Shown here piece by piece: positions 25,943-33,636 of a DNA stretch of 64,000 bases (position 1 is its first letter; the number at the start of each line of letters is the position of its first letter). Source of the stretch: Leisingera coralii (GTDB lineage: Bacteria; Pseudomonadota; Alphaproteobacteria; Rhodobacterales; Rhodobacteraceae); contig NZ_JBHUPT010000059.1 of assembly GCF_049056525.1 (NCBI RefSeq), forward strand, positions 40,307-104,306. The letters run 5' to 3'. Both the position numbers and the translations under genes were made by a program. The notes beneath the pieces were generated by a model. It had not been told where the DNA came from, ran no database searches, and worked only from the letters and a program-made list of their open reading frames with translations.

Positions 25943-26251
25943 CTACTTGGCGTAGGCCTTGCGCGCCAGTTCGATGCGCGCGTCCATCATCGACATCTCT
26001 TTCAGGATCTCCTGCCGGCGGCTGCGGTCGCCGGTTTCGCGCAGTTCGGCCCTGAGGCGCTGCAGTTCGCGCGACAGGCTCACGAATTCCGGCACCCCGC
26101 CGCTCTCGCGCACCAGCCGGTTGAGCAGCTCGTTTTCCGGATCGTCACACTTCGGCAACGGCTTGCCGGCACCTTGCAAGTTGTCAAAGGCACCGTCCTT
26201 CTCAGCGGCTTCGATCCGGGCATTGATGAGGTCGATCAGCGGGTGGTCCAT
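25943..26251 (-). CDS. DUF1992 (DnaJ homologue subfamily C member 28-type) protein
   Basis: A 102-residue protein with the DUF1992 signature: HPLIDLINARIEAAEKDGAFDNLQGAGKPL split over residues 3-32, then a helical region. Despite the domain name there is no J domain. The bacterial function is unknown. It converges with the sulfotransferase gene with only 6 bp between them. Confidence 0.88.
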   Translation of the reverse strand: MDHPLIDLINARIEAAEKDGAFDNLQGAGKPLPKCDDPENELLNRLVRESGGVPEFVSLSRELQRLRAELRETGDRSRRQEILKEMSMMDARIELARKAYAK

Positions 26252-26362
26252 AAGGGCATTCTGCCATGCGCGCCCCGCCTGCGAAAGCCCCCGCCAGCCC
26301 GTTTACGAAAGGCCGGCGAAGGTAAATATTGACTGAAAATAATGCGGCAGCCCTCCTGCCCG

Positions 26363-26384
26363 AATGTTTCGCGCGCGAAACATT
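26363..26384. promoter_or_regulatory. 22-bp perfect palindrome between the nucleotidase and DUF1992 genes
   Basis: AATGTTTCGCG followed directly by its complement CGCGAAACATT forms a loopless 22-bp palindrome. It lies 30 bp past the nucleotidase stop and 112 bp before the DUF1992 start, both on the minus strand. There is no U-run, so an operator is as likely as a terminator. A smaller repeat GGTCCG-GTC-CGGACC follows at 26386-26400. Confidence 0.45.
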
Positions 26385-26413
26385 GGGTCCGGTCCGGACC
26401 TATGTGACGCTGC

Positions 26414-27994
26414 CTATTTCACCTCAGAAATCCGCCCGTCGGTATAGGGCGTGTACGGGCCTTGGGCCGCCAGATACTCCGCCAGTACATCCGCCAGGTC
26501 CGGGCCGAAGTCATAGGCGTTCTTGTCGTCGCCTTCGAACATCGCATAGCCGTCGCCGCCGTTGCGGACATAATCGTTGGTGACCACCACATAGGTCTTG
26601 GCCGGATCAATGGGCACAAAGCTGTCGCCCTCTGCCACCATCACGTCCTTGACGCGGCCCTTGTTCGGCGCGGCAGAGCTGTCCCAGCTGAATTTCAGCC
26701 CCGCCACCTGCGGGAAGCGGCCCTTGACGTCCTCCACCTGGCTGACGCCGTTTTCCAGAGCCGCCACCAGGGTTTCGCCATCAATCTCAAAGGTCGAGAG
26801 CGTGTTCTGGAACGGCAGGATGGTCAGCACCTCGCCCATGGTGACCTCGCCTGCATCCAGACTGGCGCGGATGCCGCCGGAGTTGGCGATGGCGATGGTC
26901 ACGCCCTGATCCTTCACCCGGTCCAGCATCGCATCGGCCACCAGGTTGCCCATCTGGCACTCCTGCACCCGGCACACATCGCGGCTGCCCTCAACGGGTT
27001 CCGCGGCCTCCGCCACCACCTTGTTGCGGATCTCATCCAGCGGCAGCGCCAGTTCCGCAATCCGGTCCAGGGTGGCTGCGTCTTCGCTGACCGCCGCATC
27101 CATAATCAGCGGCTCGCCTTCTGCGCGGATCACATTGCCCGCATCGTCAAAGGTCACGTTCAGCTCCCCCAGGAACTTGCCATAGGCATAGGCCTGAACG
27201 ATCTGCACCCCGTTCACCACCGTCGGATACGGCCCGGCCGCCTTGTCCGAAGTGTTGGACAGGTAAGTGTTGCTGTGGCCGCCGACGATCACGTCCACCC
27301 CGGTGGTCTCCGCCGCCACCCGCTGGTCGACGCCGTAGCCGGAGTGGCTGAGCACCACGATCTTGTTCACGCCCTCGGCGGTCAGCCGGTCAACTTCCGC
27401 CTGCACCGCCGCCACGGGATCGGAGAAATGCACATTCTTGCCGGGGCTTGCCAGCTCATGGGTGTCCTCCGGCGTCAGGCCGATGAGGCCGATCTTCTCG
27501 CCGCCCCGCTCGATCACCGTGGATTTCTTCAGCACATCCGCCAGCGCCGGTTCCGCCGAGACATCCGCGTTGGACATCAGCACCGGAAAGCCCACCGCAT
27601 CCATAAAGCCGCGCAGCACCTCCGGACCGTCGTCGAATTCATGGTTGCCGACGGTCATCCCGTCATAGCCCAGCTGGTTCACGAACTCCGCCGCGGCCTT
27701 GCCCTTGTAATAGGTATAGAACAGCGACCCCTGAAACTGGTCGCCGCCATCCACCAGGATCGCGTTTTCCGCCCGCGCCCGAGCGTCCGCGATGGCCGTC
27801 ACCAGCCGCGCGGTGCCGCCGAAACACTTGCCCTCGGCCTGATCCCCGGCGTCGCAGGTGCTGTCGTATTTGTTGATCGGCTCGAACCGGGAATGAAAGT
27901 CGTTGGTGTGCAGGATGGTCAGCCTGTACTCCGCCGCTGCGGCACCGGCAGTCAGGGCCAGGGCCGCAACCGAAGTGAGAAACCGTGCAATCAT
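26414..27994 (-). CDS. Secreted 5'-nucleotidase / UshA-type metallophosphatase
   Basis: A 526-residue exported protein: signal peptide MIARFLTSVAALALTAGAAA, then a calcineurin-like metallophosphatase domain with the metal ligands in LTILHTNDFHSRFEP, ILVDGGDQFQGS, TVGNHEFDDGP and VLSHSGYGVD and VGGHSNTYL, and a C-terminal 5'-nucleotidase domain with NSGGIRASLDAGEVTMGE and the substrate-stacking region near TNDYVRNGGDGYAMF. It hydrolyses nucleotides in the periplasm, supplying phosphate and nucleosides; phoX and the pyrimidine salvage genes elsewhere in the window fit such scavenging. The start was placed at the signal peptide. Confidence 0.93.
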   Translation of the reverse strand: MIARFLTSVAALALTAGAAAAEYRLTILHTNDFHSRFEPINKYDSTCDAGDQAEGKCFGGTARLVTAIADARARAENAILVDGGDQFQGSLFYTYYKGKAAAEFVNQLGYDGMTVGNHEFDDGPEVLRGFMDAVGFPVLMSNADVSAEPALADVLKKSTVIERGGEKIGLIGLTPEDTHELASPGKNVHFSDPVAAVQAEVDRLTAEGVNKIVVLSHSGYGVDQRVAAETTGVDVIVGGHSNTYLSNTSDKAAGPYPTVVNGVQIVQAYAYGKFLGELNVTFDDAGNVIRAEGEPLIMDAAVSEDAATLDRIAELALPLDEIRNKVVAEAAEPVEGSRDVCRVQECQMGNLVADAMLDRVKDQGVTIAIANSGGIRASLDAGEVTMGEVLTILPFQNTLSTFEIDGETLVAALENGVSQVEDVKGRFPQVAGLKFSWDSSAAPNKGRVKDVMVAEGDSFVPIDPAKTYVVVTNDYVRNGGDGYAMFEGDDKNAYDFGPDLADVLAEYLAAQGPYTPYTDGRISEVK

Positions 27995-28155
27995 GAGGGG
28001 CGCTCCCGTGTTCTGTTTCGGGCAAGCCTGCGCCCAAAGCCCGCGCCCGTCAAAGGGGAAAAGCCGGACTTCGCACTCCCCTTGCGTCAGCTTGACTGGC
28101 CGCACCGCCGCCAATCCCCCTTGATTCATCGGCAAACGCAAGGCATCAGGCCGTC

Positions 28156-28494
28156 ATGCTGATTTACAAGATTTTCCGGGCGGACGAATGGGCCGCACTG
28201 CAGGCCGCGGGCGAAACCCGGGGCGCACCGATTGATGTGGCGGACGGCTATGTCCATTTCTCCACCGCGACCCAGGCGGCAGAGACCGCGGCCAAGCATT
28301 TCGCCGGCGCCGAGGGGCTGACCCTGCTGGCCTGCGATGCGGAGGCAATGGGCGATGACCTGAAATGGGAAATCTCCCGCGGCGGTGCCGAGTTCCCGCA
28401 TCTCTACCGCAACATCCGCATGTCGGATGTGGTCTGGGCCGAGCCGCTGCCGCTGGTGGAGGGCACGCATCAGTTCCCGGAGGAGATGGCATGA
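28156..28494 (+). CDS. DUF952 family protein
   Basis: A 112-residue protein typical of DUF952: MLIYKIFRADEWAALQAAGE, then DVADGYVHFSTATQAAETAAKHF, and EFPHLYRNIRMSDVV. The family fold resembles ADP-ribosyltransferase-like or lipoprotein-associated domains, but its role is unknown. The stop overlaps pyrD by ATGA, so it is translationally coupled with it. Confidence 0.88.
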   Translation: MLIYKIFRADEWAALQAAGETRGAPIDVADGYVHFSTATQAAETAAKHFAGAEGLTLLACDAEAMGDDLKWEISRGGAEFPHLYRNIRMSDVVWAEPLPLVEGTHQFPEEMA

Positions 28495-29549
28495 AGCTGA
28501 CCGAGAAACTGGCGCTCGCGGCGATGCACCGGATTGATCCGGAGGCGGCCCATGGGCTGTCGATCAAGGCGCTGGCCATGGGGCTGGCGCCTGCCCCCGG
28601 CCCCGTGACCTCCGCCCGGCTCAAGACCACGCTGGCAGGGATTGACCTGCCGAACCCGGTCGGCCTGGCCGCGGGCTATGACAAGAACGCCGAGGCGCTG
28701 GCGCCGCTGGCAAAATCCGGCTTCGGCTTCATCGAGGTGGGTGCCGCCACCCCGCGCCCGCAGCCCGGCAACCCCAAGCCGCGCCTGTTCCGCCTGACCG
28801 AGGACAAGGCGGCGATCAACCGCTTTGGCTTCAACAACGAGGGCATGGAGGCGATCGGCGCGCGGCTGGCGCAGCGGCCGCGCGATGCCGTCATCGGGTT
28901 GAACCTCGGCGCCAACAAGGACAGCACGGACCGTGCCGCGGACTTCGCCAAGGTGCTGGCCCACTGCGGCGCGCATCTGGACTTTGCCACCGTCAACGTG
29001 TCGTCGCCCAACACCGAGAAGCTGCGCGACCTGCAGGGCAAGGCGGCGCTTTCGGCGCTGCTGGCAGGCGTGATCGAGACCCGCGAGGGCCTCAGCCGCC
29101 GGGTGCCGGTGTTCCTCAAGATCGCACCGGACCTGGACCGCGCAGGCATAGAAGACATCGCCGCCGTCGCCGTGGAAAGCGGCATCGATGCGGTGATTGC
29201 CACCAACACCACCCTGTCGCGCGACGGGCTGCGGAGCGTCCACAAAGGCGAGGCCGGCGGGTTGTCCGGCGCGCCGCTGTTCGAGAAATCCACCCGGGTG
29301 CTGGCGCAGCTGTCGGAGCTTCTGGACGGCAAAGTGCCGCTGGTCGGCGTCGGCGGCATCAGCACCGCGGAGCAGGCCTATGCCAAGATCTGCGCCGGTG
29401 CCTCTGCGGTGCAGTTCTACACCGCGATGGTTTACGGCGGGCTGTCGCTGGCCGGTGACATTGCCCGCGGGCTGGACGCGCTGCTCGCCCGGGACGGCTT
29501 TGAGAACGTCGCGCAAGCGGTTGGAAGCAAACGGAAGGATTGGCTGTGA
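28491..29549 (+). CDS. pyrD: Dihydroorotate dehydrogenase (quinone), class 2
   Basis: A 352-residue class 2 PyrD. The N-terminal membrane-associating helices (about 1-40) are present, then NPVGLAAGYDKNAEAL, GFGFIEVGAATPRPQPGNPK, RFGFNNEGM, the catalytic-serine motif NVSSPNTEKLRDLQ (Ser171/172), VFLKIAPDL, and the FMN phosphate-binding GVGGISTAEQAYAKICAGAS. It oxidises dihydroorotate to orotate and passes electrons to ubiquinone, step four of UMP synthesis. GGAGGA at 28480-28485 sets the start. It overlaps DUF952 and arsC. Confidence 0.96.
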   Translation: MKLTEKLALAAMHRIDPEAAHGLSIKALAMGLAPAPGPVTSARLKTTLAGIDLPNPVGLAAGYDKNAEALAPLAKSGFGFIEVGAATPRPQPGNPKPRLFRLTEDKAAINRFGFNNEGMEAIGARLAQRPRDAVIGLNLGANKDSTDRAADFAKVLAHCGAHLDFATVNVSSPNTEKLRDLQGKAALSALLAGVIETREGLSRRVPVFLKIAPDLDRAGIEDIAAVAVESGIDAVIATNTTLSRDGLRSVHKGEAGGLSGAPLFEKSTRVLAQLSELLDGKVPLVGVGGISTAEQAYAKICAGASAVQFYTAMVYGGLSLAGDIARGLDALLARDGFENVAQAVGSKRKDWL

Positions 29550-29887
29550 TCACCTATTGGCATAACCCGCGCTGCTCGAAATCCCGTGCTGGCCTGGCGC
29601 TGCTGGAAGAGCGCGGCGCTGAGGTTCAGCAGCGGCTGTATCTGCAGGACGCGCCCTCGCTCGAGGAAATCAAGGCGGTGCAGGCCGCGCTGGGTGTTTC
29701 TGCGGTGGAGATGATGCGCACGGGCGAGAAGGTCTTCAAGGAGCTGGGCCTGCGCAAGGACAGCGCCGAGGAAGATCTGCTGGCCGCAATGGCCGCGCAT
29801 CCGATCCTGATCGAGCGCCCGATTGCGATCAAGGACGGCAAGGCGGTGATCGGCCGCCCGACTGAGGCGATTGAAGCGCTGCTGTAA
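29546..29887 (+). CDS. arsC: ArsC-type arsenate reductase, glutaredoxin-coupled
   Basis: A 113-residue ArsC-family protein. The active-site cysteine is Cys10 in YWHNPRCSKSRAGL, and the substrate-binding arginine region IERPIAIKDGKAVIGRP matches true ArsC. It reduces arsenate to arsenite with glutaredoxin/glutathione. No ars efflux or ArsR gene is adjacent, so a general housekeeping role or a different thiol substrate cannot be excluded. The start is GTG at 29546, overlapping the pyrD stop (GTGA), with GGAAGG 7 nt upstream. Confidence 0.86.
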   Translation: MITYWHNPRCSKSRAGLALLEERGAEVQQRLYLQDAPSLEEIKAVQAALGVSAVEMMRTGEKVFKELGLRKDSAEEDLLAAMAAHPILIERPIAIKDGKAVIGRPTEAIEALL

Positions 29888-29993
29888 CCGTTTCCCGGCG
29901 CGGGAAACGGCCAAAAATCCTGCGAGGATTTTTTGGCGCGAAGCGCCCGTTTTCCGCGCCGGAAAACGGGCCGGAATTCCCGCAGAATTCCGG
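29888..29993. repeat. Cluster of five hairpins; contains dispersed repeat family 2, copy 1
   Basis: Between convergent arsC and MATE genes are CCGTTTCCCG-GCG-CGGGAAACGG (29888-29910), AAAAATCC-TGCGA-GGATTTTT (29913-29933), GGCGC-GAA-GCGCC (29935-29947), a perfect 11-bp stem CCCGTTTTCCG-CGC-CGGAAAACGGG (29946-29970), and CCGGAATTC-N5-GAATTCCGG (29971-29993). The first two recur after prpE at 59572-59617. They probably act as a bidirectional terminator. Confidence 0.65.
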
Positions 29994-29998
29994 TGCGC

Positions 29999-31318
29999 TC
30001 AGGCACCTACCTGCGCTTCCAGGCGCGGGTAGCGCAGCCCCAGCGTCACACCGCGGGCCACGTTCAGCACCATCAGCGACGCCCACAGTCCGTGGTTGCC
30101 GAATAGCGGCACCAGCAGCAGCAGCGCCAGCACGTAGGCCGCCACCGCCTGCAGCATCGCCCGCCGCATGTCACGGGTCCAGGTGGCGCCGATGTAGATG
30201 CCGTCAAACATGTAGCTCGCCACGCTGAGCACCGGGGCCAGCACTACCCAGAGCAAATAGACGCGGCCTGCGTCGCGCACCTCGGGCGCCGTGGCCATCA
30301 GGTCGATCACCGCAGGGCCGGCAAGGGCAAATCCCGCCCCCAGAAGCAGAGCGCCACCGGTGCTCCATTGCGCGGCAATCACCGCGGCCCGGCGCAGCTG
30401 GGCGCGGGCCCGTGCGCCGACCGCACCGCCCACCAGGGCTTCGGCGGCAAAGGCAAAGCCGTCCAGCGCAAAAGCGGTGACCGACAGGAACTGCAGCAGG
30501 ATCTGATTGGCGGCGAGGTTCACGTCACCGACGCCGGAGCTGATGAACAGAAAGGTGGTGAAAGACCCCGTCAGCAGCACCGAGCGCACCATGATGTCGC
30601 CGTTCACCTGCATCATCCGCTTGAGCCGCGCTGCGTCGAACACCCGTGCCCAGTCACGCCATTGCTCGCCCGCAAAGGCATCGCGGCACAGGTACAGCCC
30701 CAGCGCCAGCCCGGTCCATTCGGCAATCAGCGTGGCCAGGGCGACGCCCTCGACCCCCCAGCCGAGGCCCAGCACGAACCACAGGTCCAGCGCGATGTTC
30801 AGCCCGTTCATCCAGACCTGCAACAGGAACACACCGCGGGTACGCTCGACCGCGATCAACCAGCCGGTGACGGCATAGAGCGCAATGGTGGCAGGCGCGC
30901 CCCAGATCCGGATTTCCAGGTAATCGCGGGCGAGGGTTTCGACGTCGGCACTGGCAGGCGCCAGCGCGAAGGCGCCCCAGAACACCGCCGCTTGCGCGAT
31001 GATGAACAGCGCCCCGGCAGCAAAGGCCAGGAGCAGCCCGCGCATCAGCAGGGCCCCGGTTTCGGCCCAGTCCCCTGCCCCGCGCGCCTGAGCGGCCAGC
31101 CCGGTGGTGCCCATGCGCAAAAAGCCGAAAATCCAGTAGACCGCCGCCAGGATTGCGGCACCGATGCCGACAGCGCCAATCGGTGCCGCCTCGCCCATCT
31201 GGCCGACCACGCCGGTGTCCACGGCTCCCAGAATCGGCACCGTGACATTCGACAGGACAATCGGCAACGCGATCCTGAGCACCCGTTTGTGGGTGATGTC
31301 CGACGCCGCGCTGGTCAT
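29999..31318 (-). CDS. MATE-family multidrug/metabolite efflux transporter (DinF-like)
   Basis: A 439-residue membrane protein with about 12 helices in two halves, beginning HKRVLRIALPIVLSNVTVPILG and VDTGVVGQMGEAAPIGAVGIG, as in the DinF branch of MATE transporters, and FLRMGTTGLAAQARG in the first half. It should export organic cations or similar compounds driven by a Na+ or H+ gradient. The substrate is unknown. It begins 4 bp after the stop of the thioesterase gene upstream, so the three minus-strand genes look like one operon. Confidence 0.9.
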   Translation of the reverse strand: MTSAASDITHKRVLRIALPIVLSNVTVPILGAVDTGVVGQMGEAAPIGAVGIGAAILAAVYWIFGFLRMGTTGLAAQARGAGDWAETGALLMRGLLLAFAAGALFIIAQAAVFWGAFALAPASADVETLARDYLEIRIWGAPATIALYAVTGWLIAVERTRGVFLLQVWMNGLNIALDLWFVLGLGWGVEGVALATLIAEWTGLALGLYLCRDAFAGEQWRDWARVFDAARLKRMMQVNGDIMVRSVLLTGSFTTFLFISSGVGDVNLAANQILLQFLSVTAFALDGFAFAAEALVGGAVGARARAQLRRAAVIAAQWSTGGALLLGAGFALAGPAVIDLMATAPEVRDAGRVYLLWVVLAPVLSVASYMFDGIYIGATWTRDMRRAMLQAVAAYVLALLLLVPLFGNHGLWASLMVLNVARGVTLGLRYPRLEAQVGA

Positions 31319-31322
31319 GGGG

Positions 31323-31841
31323 TCAGTCCTTGCCGTTCGCGTCCTGCGGCATCAGAAAATGGCCGGTGGCCTGGGCAAACAGCTTGTCCTTATGGTCCTG
31401 CCAGGCCTCCACATGCACCGATGCATAGCGGCGGCCGGAGCGGTTCACCCGCGCCCGGGCGTAGGCGTCACGCGGCAGGCCGGAGCGCAAGTAATCAACG
31501 GTGAAGTCGATGGTCTTGGGCTGGCGCGGCAGGTTGCCCTTGGCCATCTCCGCCGGGTCCAGATCGCCGGATTCGATGCGCGGCCAGAGGAAGGACCAGT
31601 TCAAAGTGACCATCGACGTGATTTCCAGAAACGCCGCGGTCACGCCGCCGTGGATGGCCGGCAGGAAGGGGTTGCCGATCAGCTTGTCATCGAAGTTCAG
31701 CTGCGCCGTCAGCTCATCGCCGCGGCGGTCGAAGGTCACATTCAGGAAGCGGATGTACGGGACCGAGTCCACCAGCGCCGACAGGGCGGCATCGCGGCGC
31801 TGCTTGACCACCTGGATCGGTTCGGGACGGGGGCGGCTCAA
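31323..31841 (-). CDS. PaaI/hotdog-fold thioesterase A
   Basis: A 172-residue hotdog-fold protein with the PaaI-type active region AIHGGVTAAFLEITSM and a C-terminal beta sheet (TIDFTVDYLRSGLPRDAYAR). It probably hydrolyses acyl-CoA thioesters. I place the start at a TTG at 31841, which overlaps the stop of the upstream thioesterase gene (TTGA) and has GGAG upstream; a GTG at 31811 is the alternative. It is paralogous to the upstream gene and about 30 residues longer. Confidence 0.75.
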   Translation of the reverse strand: MSRPRPEPIQVVKQRRDAALSALVDSVPYIRFLNVTFDRRGDELTAQLNFDDKLIGNPFLPAIHGGVTAAFLEITSMVTLNWSFLWPRIESGDLDPAEMAKGNLPRQPKTIDFTVDYLRSGLPRDAYARARVNRSGRRYASVHVEAWQDHKDKLFAQATGHFLMPQDANGKD

Positions 31842-32260
31842 AACTTCTTCTCCACGGTAAAGGCGCCTGCGGCGGTGGCGACGGGGCGGTCCTGATCCTC
31901 GTCCATCGCCACGGCGCGGACAAAGGCAACGGTGCGGGTGATGTGGTGGCAGGTGGCGCGGGTGGTGATTGCCTGGCCGGGTGTGGCGGGCCGCATGTAA
32001 TCGATGCGCAGGTCGATGGTGGCGGTGCCGCCGGGGGCCGAAGGGTGGCTCATCACCGCTGCGCCGCAGCATGTATCCATCAGGGCCGAGACCGCGCCGC
32101 CGTGGATGACGCCGGTTGCCGGATCGCCAACCAGCTTCTCGTCATAGGCCATGCGGATCTCGGCGGTGCCGTCGCCGATCTCCGTCAGTTTCATCCCCAA
32201 TTGCTTGGCATGGGGGATCGCTTCGATGAACTGGCGTGCGAGCTGGGTCTTGTCGGCCAT
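31838..32260 (-). CDS. PaaI/hotdog-fold thioesterase B
   Basis: A 140-residue hotdog-fold thioesterase: HAKQLGMKLTEIGDGTAEIR, the active helix region GVIHGGAVSALMDTCCGAAV, and ATIDLRIDYMRPATPGQAI. It is likely an acyl-CoA or phenylacetyl-CoA-type thioesterase acting on dead-end CoA esters. With thioesterase A it may form a heteromeric pair, since the two overlap. It is divergent from the MerR and acyl-CoA oxidation genes, which fits CoA-ester metabolism. Confidence 0.85.
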   Translation of the reverse strand: MADKTQLARQFIEAIPHAKQLGMKLTEIGDGTAEIRMAYDEKLVGDPATGVIHGGAVSALMDTCCGAAVMSHPSAPGGTATIDLRIDYMRPATPGQAITTRATCHHITRTVAFVRAVAMDEDQDRPVATAAGAFTVEKKF

Positions 32261-32335
32261 GGGGCTGTCGCTTTGAAATCTCTGCCCTATCTTTGGCTGC
32301 GCCCCGGCGAAAGCGCAAGTGTGCCGCCACGGAGG

Positions 32336-32358
32336 TTGCACTGTTCGCTGCAAGTGCA
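32336..32358. promoter_or_regulatory. Inverted repeat upstream of first MerR gene
   Basis: TGCACT (32337-32342) and AGTGCA (32353-32358) form a 6-bp inverted repeat with a 10-nt spacer, 27 bp before the first MerR start. A TTGCAC at 32336-32341 could be a -35 box. MerR regulators usually bind a dyad inside a long promoter spacer; this is a candidate operator only. Confidence 0.35.
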
Positions 32359-32384
32359 TAGGTTCCCGGCAAGGGAGACGACGG

Positions 32385-32753
32385 ATGACCGACAACAGAT
32401 TGTCATTCAAGGAAATGTGCGCAGAGTTCGACGTTACGCCGCGGACGCTGCGCTACTATGAATACATCGAATTGCTGCAGCCGGACCGCGAGGGCCGGTC
32501 GCGGTTTTACGGTGCGCGGGAACGCGCCCGGATGAAGCTGATCCTGCGCGGCCGCAAGTTCGGCTTTCAGCTGGAAGAGATCCGCCAGTGGCTGCTGATC
32601 TATGAAGAAGAGGGCAATGACGCCCAGAACCATGCCTTTATGGAAATGGCCGACCGCCAGCTGGTGGAGCTGGAAAAGCAGCGCGAGCAGATCAATGAGG
32701 CCATTGAAGAGCTGACTGCCCTGCGCGCCAGCACCAAGGCGCTGCTGAAGTAA
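32385..32753 (+). CDS. MerR-family regulator 1
   Basis: A 122-residue MerR-type regulator with an N-terminal winged helix (FKEMCAEFDVTPRTLRYYEY), a wing with RSRFYGARERARMKLILRGR, and a C-terminal coiled coil (residues about 85-120, VELEKQREQINEAIEEL). It lacks the metal-binding cysteines of MerR/CueR and resembles LiuR/acyl-CoA-degradation type members. AAGGGAGA precedes the start. A paralogue lies 407 bp downstream. Confidence 0.88.
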   Translation: MTDNRLSFKEMCAEFDVTPRTLRYYEYIELLQPDREGRSRFYGARERARMKLILRGRKFGFQLEEIRQWLLIYEEEGNDAQNHAFMEMADRQLVELEKQREQINEAIEELTALRASTKALLK

Positions 32754-32764
32754 GATAACCGGGT

Positions 32765-32789
32765 CCGGCCTGGCGCAAGCGCCAGCCGG
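32765..32789 (+). terminator. GC-rich hairpin after MerR gene 1
   Basis: CTGGCGC-AA-GCGCCAG with outer CCGGC/CCGG arms forms a long, nearly perfect stem 11 bp after the stop. No U-run follows. The remaining gap to about 33000 shows no convincing gene. Confidence 0.4.
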
Positions 32790-33012
32790 GCCGCCGCCTG
32801 CCCGCGGGATGGTGCAGGCACCTCGTGCTGGTCACTCTGCTCCCGCCAAGCAACTCTCCTTTCCAAACATGCCACTGCGCCGCAAGTGCGCCAGCCCTTC
32901 CGGGCAGACGCTGTTGCGGTGGCTTCGGCTTGATTCCGGGCCGCTGGATTCGGCCCTCTCCGCCCGCCGCAAGCAGGCGCACGCGGTCGCGTTGTCCCCT
33001 CGCCAAATCGTA

Positions 33013-33094
33013 ACGTTGCGTCACTTTACGTTCGTTTTGCGAACTATGGCCGCTCCCGAAAGTGACGCAACGTACAACTTACGTAAACGTAAAG
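33013..33094. promoter_or_regulatory. Dense operator region upstream of MerR gene 2
   Basis: A perfect 15-bp inverted repeat, ACGTTGCGTCACTTT (33013-33027) and AAAGTGACGCAACGT (33059-33073), encloses a smaller dyad GTTCG-TTTTG-CGAAC (33030-33044). Directly after it lies TTACGT-AA-ACGTAA (33079-33092), within CTTACGTAAACGTAAAG. Five ACGT cores occur in about 80 bp. TTACGT/ACGTAA dyads resemble sites described for LiuR-type MerR regulators of acyl-CoA breakdown, as I recall them, so autoregulation by the adjacent MerR gene is likely. Confidence 0.6.
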
Positions 33095-33160
33095 TCAGTC
33101 TTGATTGAAAAGCGAACTACGCACAGCTTGGTCCTGCACCAAGCCGTAAGAGTGACGACG

Positions 33161-33562
33161 ATGACCGAAGAAACCATGACCATCCGCGAGATGTGCGAGG
33201 CCTTTGACGTGACGCCCCGCACCCTGCGGTTCTACGAAGCCAAGGAACTGCTGTTCCCGATCCGTGACGGCCAGAAGCGGCTGTTCACCAAACGCGACCG
33301 CGCCCGGCTGAAGCTGATCCTGCGCGGCAAGCGGTTCGGGTTCAGCCTGGAGGAAATCCGCCAGCTGCTGGACCTGTACCATGTCGGCGACCAGCAGGTG
33401 ACCCAGCTGACCAAGACATACGAGATTGCCAAGGAGCGGCTCAACGACATGGAGCGCCAGCGCGAGGAGCTGACCGAGGCGATCGAGGACCTGAAGGACC
33501 AGCTTGCCTGGGGCGAAAAGATGATCGCCTCGATGCGGGCTGAAAAGAAGGCTGCCGAATAG
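33161..33562 (+). CDS. MerR-family regulator 2, LiuR-like
   Basis: A 133-residue MerR-family protein: MTIREMCEAFDVTPRTLRFYEA, wing QKRLFTKRDRARLKLILRGK, RFGFSLEEIRQLLDLY, then a long coiled coil to the end. No sensor cysteines are present. It is clearly paralogous to regulator 1. Its place 74 bp before an acyl-CoA dehydrogenase and the beta-oxidation genes suggests a LiuR/PsrA-like role controlling fatty or branched-chain acyl-CoA degradation; that is inference. An operator-rich segment lies upstream. Confidence 0.88.
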   Translation: MTEETMTIREMCEAFDVTPRTLRFYEAKELLFPIRDGQKRLFTKRDRARLKLILRGKRFGFSLEEIRQLLDLYHVGDQQVTQLTKTYEIAKERLNDMERQREELTEAIEDLKDQLAWGEKMIASMRAEKKAAE

Positions 33563-33636
33563 GCAGCCGCCCTGCCCCTTGTGCCGGCCTGCCCGGCGCC
33601 CACCCAAGTGCAACAAGCCCCCTGAAGAGGACCCTA

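Noticed and set aside
26363..26384. A true parS site
   Set aside because: The half-sites are similar but the total length is 18 bp across the arms instead of 16, and only one copy is seen.
29546..29887. An arsenic resistance operon
   Set aside because: Only arsC is present; the neighbours are pyrD and a MATE transporter.
32809..33108. 99-residue frame between the two MerR genes
   Set aside because: No ribosome site, no motif, and it runs through the operator-rich region.
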